Positions 52,006 through 60,611 of a stretch of 64,000 nucleotides of DNA are shown piece after piece. Both the position numbers and the translations under genes were made by a program. The notes beneath the pieces were generated by a model. That model made no database searches. It saw nothing but the letters and a program-made list of their open reading frames with translations, and was not told where the DNA came from. Location of the stretch: positions 1 through 64,000 of the forward strand of contig UBUL01000034.1 of the NCBI GenBank assembly GCA_900468625.1. Direction: 5' to 3'. Every line of letters starts with the position of its first letter. Positions within the stretch are counted from its first letter, which is position 1. The DNA comes from Hyphomicrobiales bacterium (GTDB lineage: Bacteria; Pseudomonadota; Alphaproteobacteria; Rhizobiales; Rhizobiaceae).

Positions 52006-52707
52006 TCAGAGCAAGGCCTGCGCATGGATATCGAAATGCTCCCTTAGTACCTTCCAGCCTTTCGGTGTCACGTCAACGGCGCGGGACACAGCCGACCGTC
52101 GCAGACACCTTTCGGCAAAGAGGATATTGGCAAGATGAACGCCAAGCGGGCCGGCAAGATGATGTTGCCGCTCGGTCCAGTCGAGGCACTGCCGCGCGAG
52201 CCCGTAACGCGCAGGTCTGATCGCGACCATGTTCACGCCGATGCGATCGAACCACTTGGCACCGGCGGGCGTCAGTTCGAACCGCTTGTTTTCGGCCGCA
52301 ACAAGGAAGCCTTTCTCCAGCAGTCCGTGGGTTATGGCGATGCCGACGCGACCGGCCAGATGATCGTAACAGCAGCGAGCGAACCGAAGCTTCTGCGCTT
52401 CGCGGGTCAGCGGCTTTCTTCGCACAGGCTCGGCCGGACCGATCGAGGCAAGGGTTTCAAGCGCCAGCGCGACATGCGGACCGGCCAGGCGATAGTATCG
52501 GTGCCGGCCTTCGGTTTCGACGCAGAGCAGTCCGCCGGCCAACAGCTTTCCCAGATGGGAGCTTGCTGTCTGCGCCGTCACGCCGGCGGCATAGGCAAGT
52601 TCGCCCGCCGGCCGCGCTCGGCCGTCGAGCAGCGCAGACAGCATGACGACGCGCGCGGGATCGGCGATCAAAAAGGCAACGGCGGCTATATTCGGCTCCA
52701 GCGTCAT
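52006..52707 (-). CDS. ArsR-family winged-helix regulator with long C-terminus
   Basis: The protein has 233 residues from the ATG at 52707, preceded by CAGGAGCC; the 22-residue upstream extension is rejected. The N-terminal 90 residues are an ArsR winged helix (ADPARVVMLSALLDG, LAYAAGVTAQTASSHLGKL, TEGRHRYYRLAG). The remaining 140 residues, with CCYDHLAGRVG and LDWTERQHHLAG, are typical of a longer ArsR subgroup in proteobacteria. The CYDHLAGR segment could bind a metal or other ligand. It is divergent from the phosphoesterase gene. Confidence 0.88.
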   Translation of the reverse strand: MTLEPNIAAVAFLIADPARVVMLSALLDGRARPAGELAYAAGVTAQTASSHLGKLLAGGLLCVETEGRHRYYRLAGPHVALALETLASIGPAEPVRRKPLTREAQKLRFARCCYDHLAGRVGIAITHGLLEKGFLVAAENKRFELTPAGAKWFDRIGVNMVAIRPARYGLARQCLDWTERQHHLAGPLGVHLANILFAERCLRRSAVSRAVDVTPKGWKVLREHFDIHAQALL

Positions 52708-52837
52708 GTTTCGGGGCTCCTGCGATCTGCCAGCATCATAGCACTGAAACAGTCGGCATGTTTCGACGCGCATCGAAACATTTCAGCGTGCTATCGCCAT
52801 AAGTTCCAAACGTAAGCAATTGCCATGGAACCGGGCT

Positions 52838-53605
52838 ATGACGAAGATGACCCTTGCATTTTTCACCGACGCTCACCTCGGCCAGCGGCTGGTCGCCACA
52901 AGCGAACTCGCCGGCGACAAGATGGGCTATGAGGAAGCACCCGGAGAGCACGAACACCATCTGTGCGTGATCCTCGACGACATCGCCCGCAAAGGCATTT
53001 CCAAAGTCGTCTTCGGCGGCGATATCGGCACCGAGCGATCGGTCGGCCGGTTTTTCGAGCTTGTGCGCAGCCATGGCTTCGAGATGTCGCTCATCCTCGG
53101 CAATCACGATAGCTACGGCAACGTCACGCAATATTACGATCCGGGCGAGAGTGTCGTGGCGGGGAAACTCTGTTTCTCGCAGCATGACCCGCATCTGAAG
53201 CGCATTTTTCTCGATACGTCCGACAATGTCGTCGATGACTGCCAGCGCGAATGGCTCGCACGAGAACTCGAAGGCGTGAAGAAGGCCGCGATCTTCCTGC
53301 ATCACCCGATCCTGCCGCTCGACACGCCGGTAGATCGAACCGGAGCCGCCCTGCGCGACAGGGATGAGCTCAGATCGCTTCTGACCGGCATGGATTGCCA
53401 GATATCGCTTTTCTGCGGCCACTATCACATGATCGACGAAGCCCGGGAAGCAAACATCAGGCAATATGTATCACCGGCGGTCTCCTATCAGATCGCCAAG
53501 CAATCCGAGCGCCTCAAGGCCGACACCAGGACATTCGGCTATCGTATTCTGGAATTCGACAAAGACGTGATCAGAACGCAGATCGTCTTGTTTTCAAAGC
53601 CGTAG
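52838..53605 (+). CDS. Calcineurin-like metallophosphoesterase
   Basis: The protein has 255 residues from the ATG at 52838, with a second ATG three codons later. Metal-binding motifs are complete: FTDAHLG (where DxH is standard), GGDIG, LGNHDS, HHPILPLD and CGHYHM. Enzymes of this group hydrolyse cyclic nucleotides or phosphodiesters; the substrate is unknown. It is divergent from the ArsR regulator and followed 120 bases later by a protein phosphatase gene on the same strand. Confidence 0.9.
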   Translation: MTKMTLAFFTDAHLGQRLVATSELAGDKMGYEEAPGEHEHHLCVILDDIARKGISKVVFGGDIGTERSVGRFFELVRSHGFEMSLILGNHDSYGNVTQYYDPGESVVAGKLCFSQHDPHLKRIFLDTSDNVVDDCQREWLARELEGVKKAAIFLHHPILPLDTPVDRTGAALRDRDELRSLLTGMDCQISLFCGHYHMIDEAREANIRQYVSPAVSYQIAKQSERLKADTRTFGYRILEFDKDVIRTQIVLFSKP

Positions 53606-53725
53606 ATTGGCACACGTATCTTGTCGAGCCAGCTGGCGACGGAAAGGAGCAAAAGCCTTTCACTTCGGTGCAGTGGAACTATATCGTGCTGATGCGCCGC
53701 GCAATCGCGAATCGATCTGAAGGAT

Positions 53726-54316
53726 ATGACAATGGGCACGCTGCTTTCTCCCAAACTCACTGTCTGCGGGATAGAGGAGTTGCCCGATCAGAGCGCTCGA
53801 AACGTCACCCATGTCCTTTCCCTCCTCGATCCGGAATATCCCGAGCTCGATGTCTTCGGCTCCTACGCCAGGCATCATCGCACGACATTGCGCTTTCACG
53901 ATATCATTGCGACGGCTCCCGGCCGGGTGATGCCGCAGCCGGAACATGTCGAGGCAATCCTGAGATTCGGCTCCGAATTTCAGGCGCAACAGGACCCCGA
54001 AGCGCCGCGCCATCTGCTGGTGCATTGCCATATGGGCGTATCGCGCTCGACGGCTGCCATGCTCTCGCTGATGGCGCAGGCCAATCCGGACGAGCCTGGC
54101 GAAAGCCTGTTTTCCCGTCTGGTTGCCATCCGCCCACAGGCCTGGCCAAACTCTCAAATGATCGGCTTTGCCGACGAACAACTCGGCAGGAAGGGCGATT
54201 TGAAGACCGCACTTGCGCGTCACTACGGCCGGCAGATCAAGAGGCAGCCTGACTTCGTCGAGTGGATGACAAGCCTCGGACGCCAGGCGGAGCTAAACAT
54301 GGCGATCCAAGCGTGA
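53726..54316 (+). CDS. Dual-specificity/tyrosine phosphatase-like protein
   Basis: The 196-residue protein has the P-loop HCHMGVSRST with nucleophile Cys101 and Arg107, and a plausible acid in the FHDI segment. The layout is that of small bacterial dual-specificity phosphatases. It is soluble, without signal peptide. It may share a promoter with the metallophosphoesterase upstream, but the 120-base gap leaves this open. Confidence 0.87.
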   Translation: MTMGTLLSPKLTVCGIEELPDQSARNVTHVLSLLDPEYPELDVFGSYARHHRTTLRFHDIIATAPGRVMPQPEHVEAILRFGSEFQAQQDPEAPRHLLVHCHMGVSRSTAAMLSLMAQANPDEPGESLFSRLVAIRPQAWPNSQMIGFADEQLGRKGDLKTALARHYGRQIKRQPDFVEWMTSLGRQAELNMAIQA

Positions 54317-54515
54317 CGAACGCATCTCTGGCCCGAAGACGACCCGCCGACCCTCGGCGAGTTGGGCTTCGTCCAGCCGATCCGCGTAGCTTCCGAAGCC
54401 TGTCGCACAGGATGAGGCGCAACATGGACGACGGGAACTCACTCCATGCTGAGCAGTCCCACCTCATCCTCGGCTAGCTCGAAAAGCCATAACAGGCAGA
54501 TCGGTTACGTTGTCC

Positions 54516-54540
54516 GGACCGGACGGATACCGCCCGGTCC
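54516..54540. terminator. Hairpin between the phosphatase and DUF1344-like genes
   Basis: GGACCGG and CCGGTCC form a perfect 7-bp stem around an 11-base loop between convergent genes. No U-tract is present. Confidence 0.45.
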
Positions 54541-54576
54541 TGCAGAGCATGCCGGGTAATGACCCGCGCCGCTTTG

Positions 54577-54837
54577 CTACTTTACGGGGCTCACTTTCGA
54601 CGCGAGAGCAGCGCCGGATTTCCGGACACTGTAATGGACGGCGACGCGCTCGCCGACCTTGAAGGACTCGACTTCGATGTTTTCAGGCAGTTTGATCGTT
54701 GTTCCCGAGGACAGCGTGATCTGGTCCGCCTTCGCATCGATATTGGTGATGGTCCCGGTCTCATCACGGGCAAGCGCCATTCCCGCCGCCAGGGTCGAGG
54801 TCGCCAGAACACCGATCGCCAAATATCTCTTCAGCAT
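54577..54837 (-). CDS. Small exported DUF1344-like protein
   Basis: This 86-residue protein has a signal peptide (LKRYLAIGVLATSTLAAGMALA) and a mature domain GTITNIDAKADQITLSSGTTIKL typical of a small OB-like fold found in rhizobial DUF1344 proteins. A GGAGTGAATT ribosome binding site precedes the ATG. The role is unknown; the protein is probably periplasmic. Confidence 0.82.
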   Translation of the reverse strand: MLKRYLAIGVLATSTLAAGMALARDETGTITNIDAKADQITLSSGTTIKLPENIEVESFKVGERVAVHYSVRKSGAALASKVSPVK

Positions 54838-55095
54838 AATTCACTCCTTTGATTTACAAGCGTTTTGTGGCCTGATCGGCCACCGGCCGGCATCGCCAGC
54901 CATCCAAAAACTAGCCAGCGATCCTTCCCTGCGCTTTGCCGGATTCTTACAAATCGGACAGCGACAGCGATTTTGCCGGTGTTGGAAGAGATATGAGAGA
55001 AAACAAGCGATATCACTCGCTCGAGAAAGGCAAAATCTCGACTGGAAAAGATGCAAGCCGCACTCTCTTTCGACGATGCGGCTTGTGAGCTCGTC

Positions 55096-55890
55096 TTAAA
55101 ATTGATCTCGCTCTGCCTGCGAGGCGGTTTCAGGTTCGTAGGTCACCGTCATGTAAATCACAGTCACTATGATGGCCCCCAGAAACAGGGCGCTCGTATA
55201 GATCGTACCGAATCCCAGGCCGCCATATTCCAGCGGCTGCGAAAGAAGATCTCCGAAAGACGCCCCGAGCGGCCGCGTGAAGATGTAAGCCAGCCAGAAG
55301 GCCAGAATACCATTCAAGCCAAGGTTAAAATGCCCGATCGCTATGACGGCAATGATGCCGAGGAAGATCAGCCCGGTCATGACGTAGCCTAGACCGAAGA
55401 CCTCCGCGATCAGATCGCCGACCGCTGTGCCCAATGCAAAGGTGAAGAGGATCGCCAGCCAGTAGAACCCCTCGCGTCTTGCCGTGAAGATCGAGTGGAT
55501 GGACAGCGTGCCTTCCTTCTTCCACCAGATGAAGAAAGTGAGCGCGAGAGCAATGGTAAAGCCGACGGTCGATGCCTGCAAAGGCACGCCCAGATTGTCG
55601 GTCAGGTTGTCGGTCAAAAGTGTTCCGACGACACTGATCATGACGACGGCGGTCCAGTACGCCCAGGGCACGTAGCGTCCCTGCAGAAATTGCAGGGAAA
55701 GCGCGCCGATCAGCACCAGAGTCATGATCGCGGATGTTGCGGTCAAGCCGAGACCCATGTTGACCGCGAGATAATCGGCCGCCGTTTCTCCCATCGTGAC
55801 GGCCAGCAGCTTGATCAGCCAGAAGTCGACGGTGACCCGCGGAACCCGATTGAGGACATTGTCTGCGACGACATATGATAGCGAGCTCAT
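55096..55890 (-). CDS. COG4705-like polytopic membrane protein with internal repeats
   Basis: The 264-residue protein has about eight membrane helices. Four related segments occur, each with Gly, a small residue and a membrane Asp: TMGETAADYLAVNMG, VGTLLTDNLTDNLG, ALGTAVGDLIAEVFG and PLGASFGDLLSQPL. This suggests two duplicated halves. I associate the family with COG4705 membrane proteins of unknown function. The regularly placed acidic residues in the membrane hint at cation movement, which is an inference. It is 14 bases downstream of a small exported protein on the same strand. Confidence 0.82.
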   Translation of the reverse strand: MSSLSYVVADNVLNRVPRVTVDFWLIKLLAVTMGETAADYLAVNMGLGLTATSAIMTLVLIGALSLQFLQGRYVPWAYWTAVVMISVVGTLLTDNLTDNLGVPLQASTVGFTIALALTFFIWWKKEGTLSIHSIFTARREGFYWLAILFTFALGTAVGDLIAEVFGLGYVMTGLIFLGIIAVIAIGHFNLGLNGILAFWLAYIFTRPLGASFGDLLSQPLEYGGLGFGTIYTSALFLGAIIVTVIYMTVTYEPETASQAERDQF

Positions 55891-55904
55891 GACATACTCC
55901 CGCT

Positions 55905-56174
55905 TTACTTGCCCATCAGCGCCATTGCCTCTTGAAGAAAGGCATCGGAGCGTTTGTCATCATCTGCATTGCAGCGCTCGACGGCCTTCGCCTCCAGCGT
56001 ATCGACCTTCGATTTGGCGTCGGGCGTCAAATTTGCGGAGGCTTTCGCCGTGCGCATCTCCTTAAGCACATCTTCGCACGGGCGGACAGCAGCCGCGTGA
56101 CTGCTAACGGGAAGCGCGACCAGCCAGGAAAAAAGGGCGACGTTCAGGAGGCGGACATAATTGTGCTTGGTCAT
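55905..56174 (-). CDS. Small exported protein, likely operon partner of the COG4705-like gene
   Basis: The protein has 89 residues from the ATG at 56174; the longer open frame upstream crosses the promoter region. It has a signal peptide (VALFSWLVALPVSSHA) and a helical mature part with two Cys (PCEDVLKEM and AVERCNADDDKRSD) that could form a disulfide. It sits between the COG4705-like gene and the divergent two-component pair, which probably controls both. The function is unknown. Confidence 0.7.
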   Translation of the reverse strand: MTKHNYVRLLNVALFSWLVALPVSSHAAAVRPCEDVLKEMRTAKASANLTPDAKSKVDTLEAKAVERCNADDDKRSDAFLQEAMALMGK

Positions 56175-56478
56175 GGGGAGACTCCGATAGGCGGCCGGAC
56201 TGCGGCGTGGTTGATCGTCGGCCACACGCAGATGCGGCCACGCCCCGTGTTCTATGCGGCCGCCTTTACGCGGCCTTTGCTCGAACAATACCGTTTCGTA
56301 AGAAATGCCGATGCGCGACAGCCGCCCATCCTTACGCATTTGTAAGAAGCCGTTCAGGTTGCAGACACCTTCTTGAGGCATGTCTACGGCGCTACGCGTC
56401 ATATATGGCGCGCAAAAGTCGCTGCAGCACTTTGAAACTGCTGCAGTCGTATCGTGCATTGACGGAGCCTGGACGGGC
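56175..56478. promoter_or_regulatory. Divergent promoter region of the two-component pair
   Basis: The 304-base gap separates the small exported protein from the response regulator. Two short runs, TTTCGTAAGAAAT (near 56293) and CGCATTTGTAAGAAG (near 56336), share TTxGTAAGAA. They could be direct-repeat boxes for the adjacent regulator. No gene is supported. Confidence 0.35.
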
Positions 56479-57156
56479 ATGAAGATCCTCGTGGTGGAAG
56501 ATGATCAAAAGACGGCGGAATACATCTCTCGCGGGCTTAACGAGGCCGGTCATATCTGCGACATCCTCTCGGACGGCACGGATGCGCTTTTTCAGGTCAC
56601 CAGGGAACGATATGACGTGCTCGTCGTCGACCGGATGCTGCCGGGGCTCGATGGCCTGTCCCTGGTGAAAGCTGCGAGGGCGGCAAAGATCAAAACGCCG
56701 GCAATGTTCCTGACTTCGGTCAGCGGCGTAGACGATCGGGTCGAGGGGCTTGAAGCCGGCGGAGACGACTATCTGACCAAGCCTTTTGCCTTTTCCGAGC
56801 TTCTGGCGCGCGTCAATGCTCTGGCGCGCCGGCCGCCGGTCCAGGACCGGAAAACGATCCTTAAAATTGCCGATCTCGAACTCGATATTATAAAGCGGCA
56901 GGTGCATAGACGCGGAATTGCCATTGATCTGCAACCACGGGAATTCACCTTGCTGGAGACACTCATGCGCGGCGAAGGGCGCGTGCTGACGCGCACCATG
57001 CTTTTGGAGAGCGTGTGGGATTTTCACTTCGATCCGAAGACGAGCGTGGTGGAGACCCATATCAGCCGGCTCCGCGCAAAGATCGACAAACCGTTCGATG
57101 TTCCCCTCCTCCACACAGTCCGCAACACCGGCTATTGCATACATGCGCCACGATAG
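56479..57156 (+). CDS. OmpR-family response regulator (CopR/IrlR-like)
   Basis: The protein has 225 residues from the ATG at 56479, giving the standard MKILVVEDDQKTAEYI start. The phospho-acceptor is Asp51 (VVDRMLPGLDG), with Thr in FLTSVSG and Lys in LTKPFAF. The winged-helix domain ends LLHTVRNTGYCI. These features place it in the CopR/CusR/IrlR branch, which often answers to metals. Its end overlaps the kinase by 14 bases. Confidence 0.93.
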   Translation: MKILVVEDDQKTAEYISRGLNEAGHICDILSDGTDALFQVTRERYDVLVVDRMLPGLDGLSLVKAARAAKIKTPAMFLTSVSGVDDRVEGLEAGGDDYLTKPFAFSELLARVNALARRPPVQDRKTILKIADLELDIIKRQVHRRGIAIDLQPREFTLLETLMRGEGRVLTRTMLLESVWDFHFDPKTSVVETHISRLRAKIDKPFDVPLLHTVRNTGYCIHAPR

Positions 57157-58522
57157 ATTGCTGCGCAGCACGCCGTTCAGGCTGGCGACATCTTTCGGAC
57201 TCTTCTTCATCGTCGCCTTCCTCGTCGCGGGCTTTGTCGGCTATGGCCTGATGACGCGCGAACTTTCGAGATCACTCGACGTGTCCGTCAAGGACACCTA
57301 TTCGGTCGTGGCCTCGACCTATTCCTCGAACGACCTGGAGGATCTCATCGCGGCGGTAGACACCTATTCGATCCTCAAGCGCCCGGAAGACCAGATCTTC
57401 CTTTTGCTCGACGGCAAGGGAGAAAAGCTTGCCGGAAACGTTCGCGCGGCAAGCGTCAAACCCGGACTTTCGACCGTTCCTGCGACCCTGTTCGGACTTG
57501 GCGATGACGATCCGATGCGCCTTGTCGCCGGGAATGTCGGCGGCAACAGCCTGGTCGTCGGCCAGAGCTACCGTGAAATCGACCAGATCGAGCAGATTGC
57601 ATTGATGAGCTTCGCCTGGGCCTCGGTCATTATCGTCGCGGCGATCGTCCTGGGGGGTACCATGCTTGCGACGCGCACGCAGCGCCGACTGGAAGCGATC
57701 GAGCGAACTCTGATCGATGTTTCGGCGGGGAATCTGGCCCGGCGAATTCCGATCCGCGGCAACGGCGACGATATCGACGTCGTTTCAGCGCACATGAACC
57801 ACGCTCTTGCCCGGCTCTCTGCGCTCGTCGAAGGCATGCGCCAGGTCAGTACCGATATCGCACACGATTTGAAGACCCCCCTCAATCGGCTCGGATTGAC
57901 CATCGAGCGAGCGCTCCAGCGTCTGGAGCGCTCGGAAAACGTGGAAGACCTGCTTCTTGACGCCAGCGACGAAACAGCCAGAATCAACGCAACATTCGAA
58001 GCCCTGCTCCGCATCTCGCAGATCGAAGCCGGCGCACGAAAGACACGCTTCAAACCGGTCGACCTCTGGGCTGTCGTGACCGCGGTCGCAGAAATCTACG
58101 CCGATGTCGCGGAAGACAGCGGACAAAACCTGACATTGAAGCCGCTGTCGTCCGGCTCCTGCTTGGTGAGCGGCGACGGGGAATTGCTCACGCAGCTTTT
58201 CGTCAATCTTGTCGAAAACGCAATCACCCACTGTCCGCCCGGCACGACGATTACCCTATCGCTGGTACCTGAAGAGCAGCATTGTCGCGCCTGCGTGGCC
58301 GATAACGGCGGCGGTATCCCCGAAGAAGAGCGCGAACTGGTGTTCCGGCGGCTTTATCGGCTGGATAAAAGCCGGACGACACCAGGCAACGGGTTGGGGC
58401 TCGGTCTGGTAAAGGCAATCGCCGATCTTCATGGCGCACCCATCACGCTTGAAGACAACAAGCCGGGTCTGCGCGCCTGCCTGCACTTTCCGAGAGCGCC
58501 GCTCTCCCCTCGCCCCGGCTGA
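57143..58522 (+). CDS. Sensor histidine kinase of the CusS/CopS type
   Basis: The protein has 459 residues from the ATG at 57143, overlapping the regulator gene. TM1 spans about 12-35 and TM2 about 150-175, enclosing a periplasmic sensor of about 115 residues. A HAMP domain, the phospho-acceptor His241 (IAHDLKTPLNRLGLTIERAL) and an ATPase domain (VADNGGGIPEEE, GNGLGLGLVKAI) follow. It forms a pair with the upstream regulator. The divergent exported and membrane proteins are likely targets; the signal is not known. Confidence 0.92.
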   Translation: MRHDRLLRSTPFRLATSFGLFFIVAFLVAGFVGYGLMTRELSRSLDVSVKDTYSVVASTYSSNDLEDLIAAVDTYSILKRPEDQIFLLLDGKGEKLAGNVRAASVKPGLSTVPATLFGLGDDDPMRLVAGNVGGNSLVVGQSYREIDQIEQIALMSFAWASVIIVAAIVLGGTMLATRTQRRLEAIERTLIDVSAGNLARRIPIRGNGDDIDVVSAHMNHALARLSALVEGMRQVSTDIAHDLKTPLNRLGLTIERALQRLERSENVEDLLLDASDETARINATFEALLRISQIEAGARKTRFKPVDLWAVVTAVAEIYADVAEDSGQNLTLKPLSSGSCLVSGDGELLTQLFVNLVENAITHCPPGTTITLSLVPEEQHCRACVADNGGGIPEEERELVFRRLYRLDKSRTTPGNGLGLGLVKAIADLHGAPITLEDNKPGLRACLHFPRAPLSPRPG

Positions 58523-58583
58523 AGCCGATCAAATCGCGCCGAGTACGACCGCGGTCGATAGCCGCAAGAGCCTTTGAAGCGCC

Positions 58584-58844
58584 TCAATCCCTCGGCATCA
58601 TCCCAATCAGCAGCCTATTGCCTTGCCTGTTGCCACACCTCCGACACACCAGCCTGCTGGCCAACGAGCCCACCTTCCTGCCGCCGCCAAAGCGCCCCGC
58701 CATCTCGTAGCGGTCCACGCGGGCAATCCTCTCGCAAGCCGCGCAGACGGCGCTTAGCTCATACCATTGCGGCAGATCCGCAAGCGTTCGCTTGTAGTCG
58801 TCATGCCCCGCCGGCAGCAGTGCTATTCCTTTTCCGTGTCTCAT
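58584..58844 (-). CDS. Small zinc-ribbon-like hypothetical protein
   Basis: The 86-residue protein has two CxxC pairs, CAACERIARVDRYEMAGRFG and VCRRCGNRQGN, with a central RFGGGRKVGSLASRL. This spacing is that of small zinc-binding proteins of unknown role seen in Rhizobiales, as far as I recall. No strong ribosome binding site precedes the ATG, so the start is uncertain. It is divergent from the next small gene. Confidence 0.6.
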   Translation of the reverse strand: MRHGKGIALLPAGHDDYKRTLADLPQWYELSAVCAACERIARVDRYEMAGRFGGGRKVGSLASRLVCRRCGNRQGNRLLIGMMPRD

Positions 58845-58930
58845 TCCGGGCGGCCTTATGTGCAGCGCTGCGGCTCATTGACTTCCGTCACCATCAGAAC
58901 ATAAAGGGAACAAAAAGGAGTAACAAGACA

Positions 58931-59209
58931 ATGATTCGATTTGCCCCCTCAATAGCTCCGACGAGCTTGCAGCAGAGCACCAAAGCAGCCGGCCATGCCG
59001 CCTCATCGAAAGCCAAGGCGGAAACCCCGGTAATCGGGCCTGCGAAGGCTGCCGATGAGAGCAAGGAGATTGCCGGAAGCGGGATGCTGCTTGCCGACCT
59101 TCCAGAGATTTCCGCCCCGAATCCAACTAAAACCATCAGGGCTCGCCAACCAAGAAAGCCAAGGACCAAGCCAGAGGCTGCTGTCATACAGCTCGACCTC
59201 AACGCCTAG
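58931..59209 (+). CDS. Small basic hypothetical protein
   Basis: The protein has 92 residues from the ATG at 58931, preceded by AAAAAGGAG. The first half is Ala/Ser/Lys-rich and looks disordered. The second has a helical AGSGMLLADLPEISAP and a basic tail RARQPRKPRTKPEAAVIQLD. I do not recognise the family. The strong ribosome binding site and the neighbourhood of similar small genes support it as real. Confidence 0.6.
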   Translation: MIRFAPSIAPTSLQQSTKAAGHAASSKAKAETPVIGPAKAADESKEIAGSGMLLADLPEISAPNPTKTIRARQPRKPRTKPEAAVIQLDLNA

Positions 59210-59394
59210 ACGGCATGGTTCGCGATGGCACGCCTCCCTGAAGTTGTAATTCCTAGGTGTCCCGTGGGCTTATGCCCCGAGGCGCGACACTCTTCTGGGG
59301 ATATTGACGATCGCTTTACCTTGAGAGCCCGCAAAGCTTCCCATCCCAGGCAGCCGGCACTACCTCCACTCATGCCATAGAGGAGGAGGGAGAC

Positions 59395-59622
59395 ATGAAG
59401 TCTACCGCGGAAGCCCTTGCGCAGAACGATGATGTCCGCACTGAAGACATCGCCGACGCCGTCGATTTTCTTCAAAGAAAGATCAATGCCGCTATCATAT
59501 CGGGCCGCCCCGTATCGTTCGCGGCATACAGATCGAAGGTGGTCATGGAGATGGCCCTAAGCATCCGCACGCAGCACCCGCAGACTCCGGCGCCATCGCA
59601 AGGGCACGCTAAGAGGCTGTAA
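59395..59622 (+). CDS. Small hypothetical protein
   Basis: This 75-residue protein follows a very strong GAGGAGGAGGGAGAC ribosome binding site. It is helical and predicted soluble (EDIADAVDFLQRKINAAIIS). No known domain is recognised. It may be a small stress-type protein, judging by size and neighbours only. Confidence 0.6.
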   Translation: MKSTAEALAQNDDVRTEDIADAVDFLQRKINAAIISGRPVSFAAYRSKVVMEMALSIRTQHPQTPAPSQGHAKRL

Positions 59623-59627
59623 GACCC

Positions 59628-59834
59628 TTAGATGAAACTGTGCAATAATACTGGAAGGCTCATGCGGAGGTCTATCACTTCCACCCAACCATCCTCTCGC
59701 AGCGCCTCTTGTTGTTTGGCTGCCCGCAGAGCCACCTTGCGATCGTCGGTTGCCATGACAAAATCAGACCAACCACCCTCCGAATGGTGGGTATCCCCCG
59801 CAAAAACCAGATAGCGTTTCCCTCGAATATCCAT
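59628..59834 (-). CDS. Small hypothetical protein
   Basis: This 68-residue protein reads KRYLVFAGDTHHSEGGWSDF followed by a helical segment and VEVIDLRM. From memory this pattern (YLVFAGDxxxxxGGWxDF) recurs in small proteins of Rhizobiales and their phages. It is convergent with the preceding small gene, with only five bases between them. The function is unknown. Confidence 0.6.
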   Translation of the reverse strand: MDIRGKRYLVFAGDTHHSEGGWSDFVMATDDRKVALRAAKQQEALREDGWVEVIDLRMSLPVLLHSFI

Positions 59835-60142
59835 ATGCCCGCTCCCGCAAGCGCATAACCACAGCGCTCATTTTTAAATTATTCCCCTAGCGTAGTGGTA
59901 GCAATAGGTGCTTAGCTATCTATGGTAGATCACCATTGTTACTTGCTCCTAGCAGTGTGGCTGGTGAGCTACAGCGCATATTTTATTCGCCCGGGTGTTG
60001 TACCGGACATCGATCTCTGCAAATTTCTGGTGTTCCCCATGCTGTTGGCAGGGCAGTTGCGTCTTGAATGACTTCGAGCAGGGGATATCTTGAATCATGG
60101 AACCGATAGCTTGACGATGAGTAGAAAGCACCGGGGTTGACC
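59835..60142. other. Intergenic region, no gene seen
   Basis: This 308-base gap is AT-richer than its surroundings. Its one longer frame on the minus strand (about 60 codons) has no ribosome binding site and an unusual composition. No hairpin with a U-tract or known RNA motif was found. Confidence 0.4.
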
Positions 60143-60490
60143 ATGACGCTGCAGATCAAGAGAATCTACGAGCCGCCGTCCAAGGAAGACGGCGTGCGTA
60201 TCCTTGTCGACAGGCTATGGCCGCGTGGGGTCAGCAAAGACGAGGCCCATGTGGATGCCTGGCTCAAGGACATCGCACCGAGCGCGGATCTGCGGCGCTG
60301 GTTCGGTCACGATACGGACAAATGGAACGAGTTTCGCCGGCGCTACAAAGCCGAACTCGAGCACAATCCGGCCGCTGTCGATGAGCTGAAAAGACAGATA
60401 GGCCAGTCACCCGTGACGCTTCTTTATGGCGCCAAGGACACCGAACACAACAATGCGGTGGTGCTTCGGGACTTCGTCAGCAGGCAATAG
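60143..60490 (+). CDS. DUF488-family protein (YeaO-like)
   Basis: The protein has 115 residues from the ATG at 60143; a TTG two codons earlier is possible. The signature IYEPPSKEDGVRILVDRLWPRG followed by WLKDIAPSADLRRWFGHD is diagnostic of the YeaO/DUF488 family. No function is established for it. It stands alone and converges on the HPP-CBS gene. Confidence 0.9.
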   Translation: MTLQIKRIYEPPSKEDGVRILVDRLWPRGVSKDEAHVDAWLKDIAPSADLRRWFGHDTDKWNEFRRRYKAELEHNPAAVDELKRQIGQSPVTLLYGAKDTEHNNAVVLRDFVSRQ

Positions 60491-60611
60491 CCTGAAGTGC
60501 CGAGCGAACTATGCCGCCGCGACACCATAAGCCCCAGGATACACTTCCCTTTGCATGGGTCAGATCATGACCGGCCACACGGGCAGATTCCTTCACGTAT
60601 TGCCCCTGCCC

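Noticed and set aside
59949..60131. 60-codon minus-strand frame before the DUF488 gene
   Set aside because: It has no ribosome binding site, and its composition (many Cys, His and Gln) is unlike the neighbouring genes.
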